Shown here piece after piece: positions 5,256 to 6,526 of a DNA stretch of 6,526 nucleotides (position 1 is the first letter of the stretch; every line of letters begins with the position of its first letter). Source of the stretch: Candidatus Omnitrophota bacterium (GTDB lineage: Bacteria > Omnitrophota > Gorgyraeia > JACOVV01); assembly GCA_023248175.1 (NCBI GenBank), contig JAHFFC010000055.1:1-6526 (forward strand), read 5' to 3'. The notes below the pieces were generated by a model. It worked only from the letters and a program-made list of their open reading frames with translations, searched no databases and was not told where the DNA came from. The translations under genes and the position numbers were made by a program.

Positions 5256-5277
5256 TTGGAATGGAGGTAAGCCATCA

Positions 5278-5541
5278 ATGAGTCGAGTGATGATCTCCTT
5301 ATCTGACGAGTTTCTTAAGGAAATGGACCAACTGGCGCAGTTGGAGCGGCGCAGTCGCAGTGAGCTTCTGCGAGAGGCTATGAGGTTTTACTTCACTCAG
5401 AGACCTTTGAACCGGAGAGGTGTTCCTTTGTGCGACACCAGAGTTTGCCAAGCTGTCAAACAGATGGATGAATTAGCCCAAAAGGATCGAACACCTTGGA
5501 ATAGCACAGCTGCTATCCGTTCTTGGAGAAAGTCTCATTGA
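5278..5541 (+). CDS. ribbon-helix-helix (CopG-type) antitoxin
   Basis: An 87-residue DNA-binding antitoxin. The N-terminal ~45 residues form a ribbon-helix-helix fold: the strand RVMISLSDEFLKEMD (3-17), then QLERRSRSELLREAMRFYF, with the RSRSELLREA turn and helix typical of CopG/NikR-like repressors. The C-terminal half should wrap and inhibit the toxin made by the next gene, and its WNSTAAIRSWRKS end is the likely toxin-contact part. A consensus GGAGGT lies 9 bases before the ATG, giving the antitoxin strong translation relative to its partner. The gene has its own promoter and an inverted-repeat operator, so autorepression is expected. The stop overlaps the toxin start (TTGA). By partner it is VapB-like, although many VapB proteins use other DNA-binding folds. 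Confidence 0.88.
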   Translation: MSRVMISLSDEFLKEMDQLAQLERRSRSELLREAMRFYFTQRPLNRRGVPLCDTRVCQAVKQMDELAQKDRTPWNSTAAIRSWRKSH

Positions 5542-5975
5542 ACCTCAAACAGGTTGTTTTAGATACTTCGGTGGTTGTCAAATGGGTCCGCTCTGGTGAA
5601 GTAAATTATGAACAGGCACTCCAATTACGGAAAAGTTATCTAGAGGGGAAATTAGCCATTGCGATTCCAGACCTTTTGTTGTATGAGCTGGCAAACGTTC
5701 TACGGTATAAACCCGCCGCGGCCAAAGAAAATGTACGAAAAGTCATAGATTCTTTTTTAGATTTAGGACTCGATGTCATTTCTCCTTCCCCTGTTGTCCT
5801 TCATGAAGCGATTGAGCTTTCTTTTGAACATGACATTACCTTCTACGACGCTCTCTTCTTGGCAGTAGCGGAGAGTTTGCGGTATGACTTTGTGACAGCC
5901 GATGAAGTGTTGTACAGACGGATATCAAAAAGAACGGGTATCTATTTGTTATCAGAATTGTTAAAGGTTTCCTAA
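5538..5975 (+). CDS. vapC: PIN-domain ribonuclease toxin (VapC family)
   Basis: A 145-residue PIN-domain protein, the toxin partner of the preceding gene; VapC toxins are Mg-dependent endoribonucleases that typically cut tRNA or rRNA. The acidic active-site residues are all visible: Asp9 in VVLDTSVVVKW, Glu50 in LLLYELANVL, Asp104 in ITFYDALFLAVAE and Asp122 in DFVTADEVL. Length is normal (about 130-150). No ATG lies in the right place. I choose TTG 5538, which overlaps the antitoxin stop as TTGA and has GGAG (5524-5527) 10 bases upstream. A TTG at 5523 in the same frame would add five residues (MEKVS) before the conserved strand. A rare start plus overlap would keep toxin below antitoxin levels. 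The toxin looks intact. No clear terminator follows, only an A/T-rich 6-bp stem (TAAAAG/CTTTTA, 5973-5987). Confidence 0.92.
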   Translation: MNLKQVVLDTSVVVKWVRSGEVNYEQALQLRKSYLEGKLAIAIPDLLLYELANVLRYKPAAAKENVRKVIDSFLDLGLDVISPSPVVLHEAIELSFEHDITFYDALFLAVAESLRYDFVTADEVLYRRISKRTGIYLLSELLKVS

Positions 5976-5988
5976 AAGCCCCTTTTAC

Positions 5989-6099
5989 CTACTGCCTTCT
6001 GAGATGTGATGAGAGAATTCTGAGCGCTTCGCGATACTTCGTCACGGTTCGGCGGGCGATGGAGATTCCTTTTAATTTGAGACGATCCACATTTCTTGA
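5989..6099 (-). pseudogene. rpoN: C-terminal remnant of sigma-54 factor (rpoN), with RpoN box
   Basis: The minus strand encodes about 36 codons that match the very end of sigma-54: NVDRLKLKGISIARRTVTKY, then REALRILSSHLRRQ and a TAG at 5989-5991. The RpoN box ARRTVTKYR (6031-6057) differs from the textbook ARRTVAKYR at one position; this helix reads the -24 element of sigma-54 promoters. The tail LRILSSHLRR corresponds to the usual LxIPSSxxRR ending. Upstream of about 6099 the frame turns into unrelated codons and there is no start, because the transporter gene on the other strand begins at 6132. Full-length sigma-54 is about 450-500 residues, so more than 90 percent is missing. It is too short to act and is best read as a genomic fossil. 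Identification rests on the motif and on the match continuing to the natural stop. Confidence 0.75.
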
Positions 6100-6131
6100 T
6101 TTCCCCCACCTACAGGTGTACTCTAATCTTT

Positions 6132-6526
6132 ATGCTTTTCCGTAAACTCTGCTGGATCGGTGCGATTGGGTTCTTGAGTTATAATCTTTCGCGGTTTCCA
6201 GTCATTCCGCTCTACGCCCAAAGCCTGGGAGTGCGTCCTGAACTGATTGGTTTTGTGGTGGCTGCCTCCACGATCACCGGTATCCCTGGCAAACTTTTCT
6301 TTGGAACTCTCTCTGACCACTGGGGACGACGGCGGTTGCTCATCGCCTCCATGGTGATTTGCTCTCTGGTTCCCTTCCTTTATGTCTTTCTCTCTCCCGG
6401 ATATGCTCTATTATTGGCGATTCGTTTCTGTCATGGATTGGCCACTGCCATGCTGGGACCGGTTTCAAGGGCGGTTGTCGCTGACCTGGCCAAGGAAAAT
6501 GAGCGGGGGACAAAGCTTGGAATCTA
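6132..6526 (+). CDS. major facilitator superfamily transporter (3'-truncated)
   Basis: The first 131 residues of an inner-membrane MFS transporter that continues beyond the window. Four hydrophobic helices are visible at about residues 7-27, 37-57, 69-88 and 90-112. The MFS motif A, GTLSDHWGRRR (58-68), sits in the loop between helices two and three, and the loop after helix four has the usual charged turn (ADLAKENERG). Drug/sugar-type efflux proteins have this layout, but the substrate cannot be predicted. The start at ATG 6132 suits the family N-terminus; an in-frame TTG at 6096 would add unlikely residues. The ribosome site is poor: AGGTG at 6114-6118 is 13 bases away and forms half of a small inverted repeat (CACCT/AGGTG, 6107-6118). 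A weak TTGATT (6096-6101) with TACTCT (6119-6124), 17 bases apart, would make the transcript nearly leaderless. The gene's 5' flank is the sigma-54 remnant. Confidence 0.9.
   Translation, partial: MLFRKLCWIGAIGFLSYNLSRFPVIPLYAQSLGVRPELIGFVVAASTITGIPGKLFFGTLSDHWGRRRLLIASMVICSLVPFLYVFLSPGYALLLAIRFCHGLATAMLGPVSRAVVADLAKENERGTKLGI

Noticed and set aside
6123..6320. Minus-strand 65-codon frame opposite the MFS gene
   Set aside because: It is antisense to a clear transporter with motif A; the residue pattern is hydrophilic shadow sequence.
1..6526. CRISPR arrays, tRNA/rRNA genes, insertion sequences
   Set aside because: No regularly spaced repeats, no cloverleaf-like or rRNA-like segments and no transposase frames were seen on reading both strands.

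Overview
The window looks like a bacterial chromosome segment of moderate G+C. Its genes are closely packed and use bacterial-style Shine-Dalgarno sites. The trace of a sigma-54 gene and the surface-sugar genes suggest a diderm environmental lineage (Nitrospirota-like or deltaproteobacteria-like), but this taxonomic guess is weak and no single marker fixes it.

Left part (1-1498): the 3' end of a DegT-family sugar aminotransferase on the + strand converges on a block of decayed minus-strand sequence. That block holds the first ~52 codons of a Gfo/Idh/MocA oxidoreductase joined directly to the tail of a multi-pass membrane protein, probably a GT87-like glycosyltransferase, which also carries a frameshift. 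This looks like a scar from the edge of a surface-polysaccharide locus. No intact gene is visible between 741 and 1498.

Middle part (1499-3395): a pterin-4a-carbinolamine dehydratase gene overlaps an ABC ATPase gene by ATGA, and that gene overlaps an ABC-2 permease gene by ATGA. The three form a tightly coupled unit, although the enzyme and the exporter have no obvious shared function.

Polyamine cluster (3397-5177): after a striking perfect 18-bp inverted repeat and an extended -10 promoter come speD (AdoMet decarboxylase), speE (spermidine synthase) and a second, much diverged SpeD homologue. The second homologue keeps the pyruvoyl-forming Ser, the His at +5 and the Cys at +20, but it has lost the Glu before the Ser and the Trp-Pro-Glu after it. 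The best reading is that SpeD1 supplies decarboxylated AdoMet, SpeE makes spermidine, and the second homologue may have become a pyruvoyl-dependent ornithine or arginine decarboxylase that feeds putrescine or agmatine into the same pathway. That would make the operon a nearly self-contained spermidine module, and it is the most interesting system in the window.

Right part (5178-6526): a vapBC-type toxin-antitoxin pair (ribbon-helix-helix antitoxin, PIN toxin) has its own promoter, which is embedded in an inverted repeat. Next comes a short antisense remnant of the sigma-54 (rpoN) C-terminus with a recognisable RpoN box, and then the 5' part of a major facilitator superfamily transporter that runs off the window.
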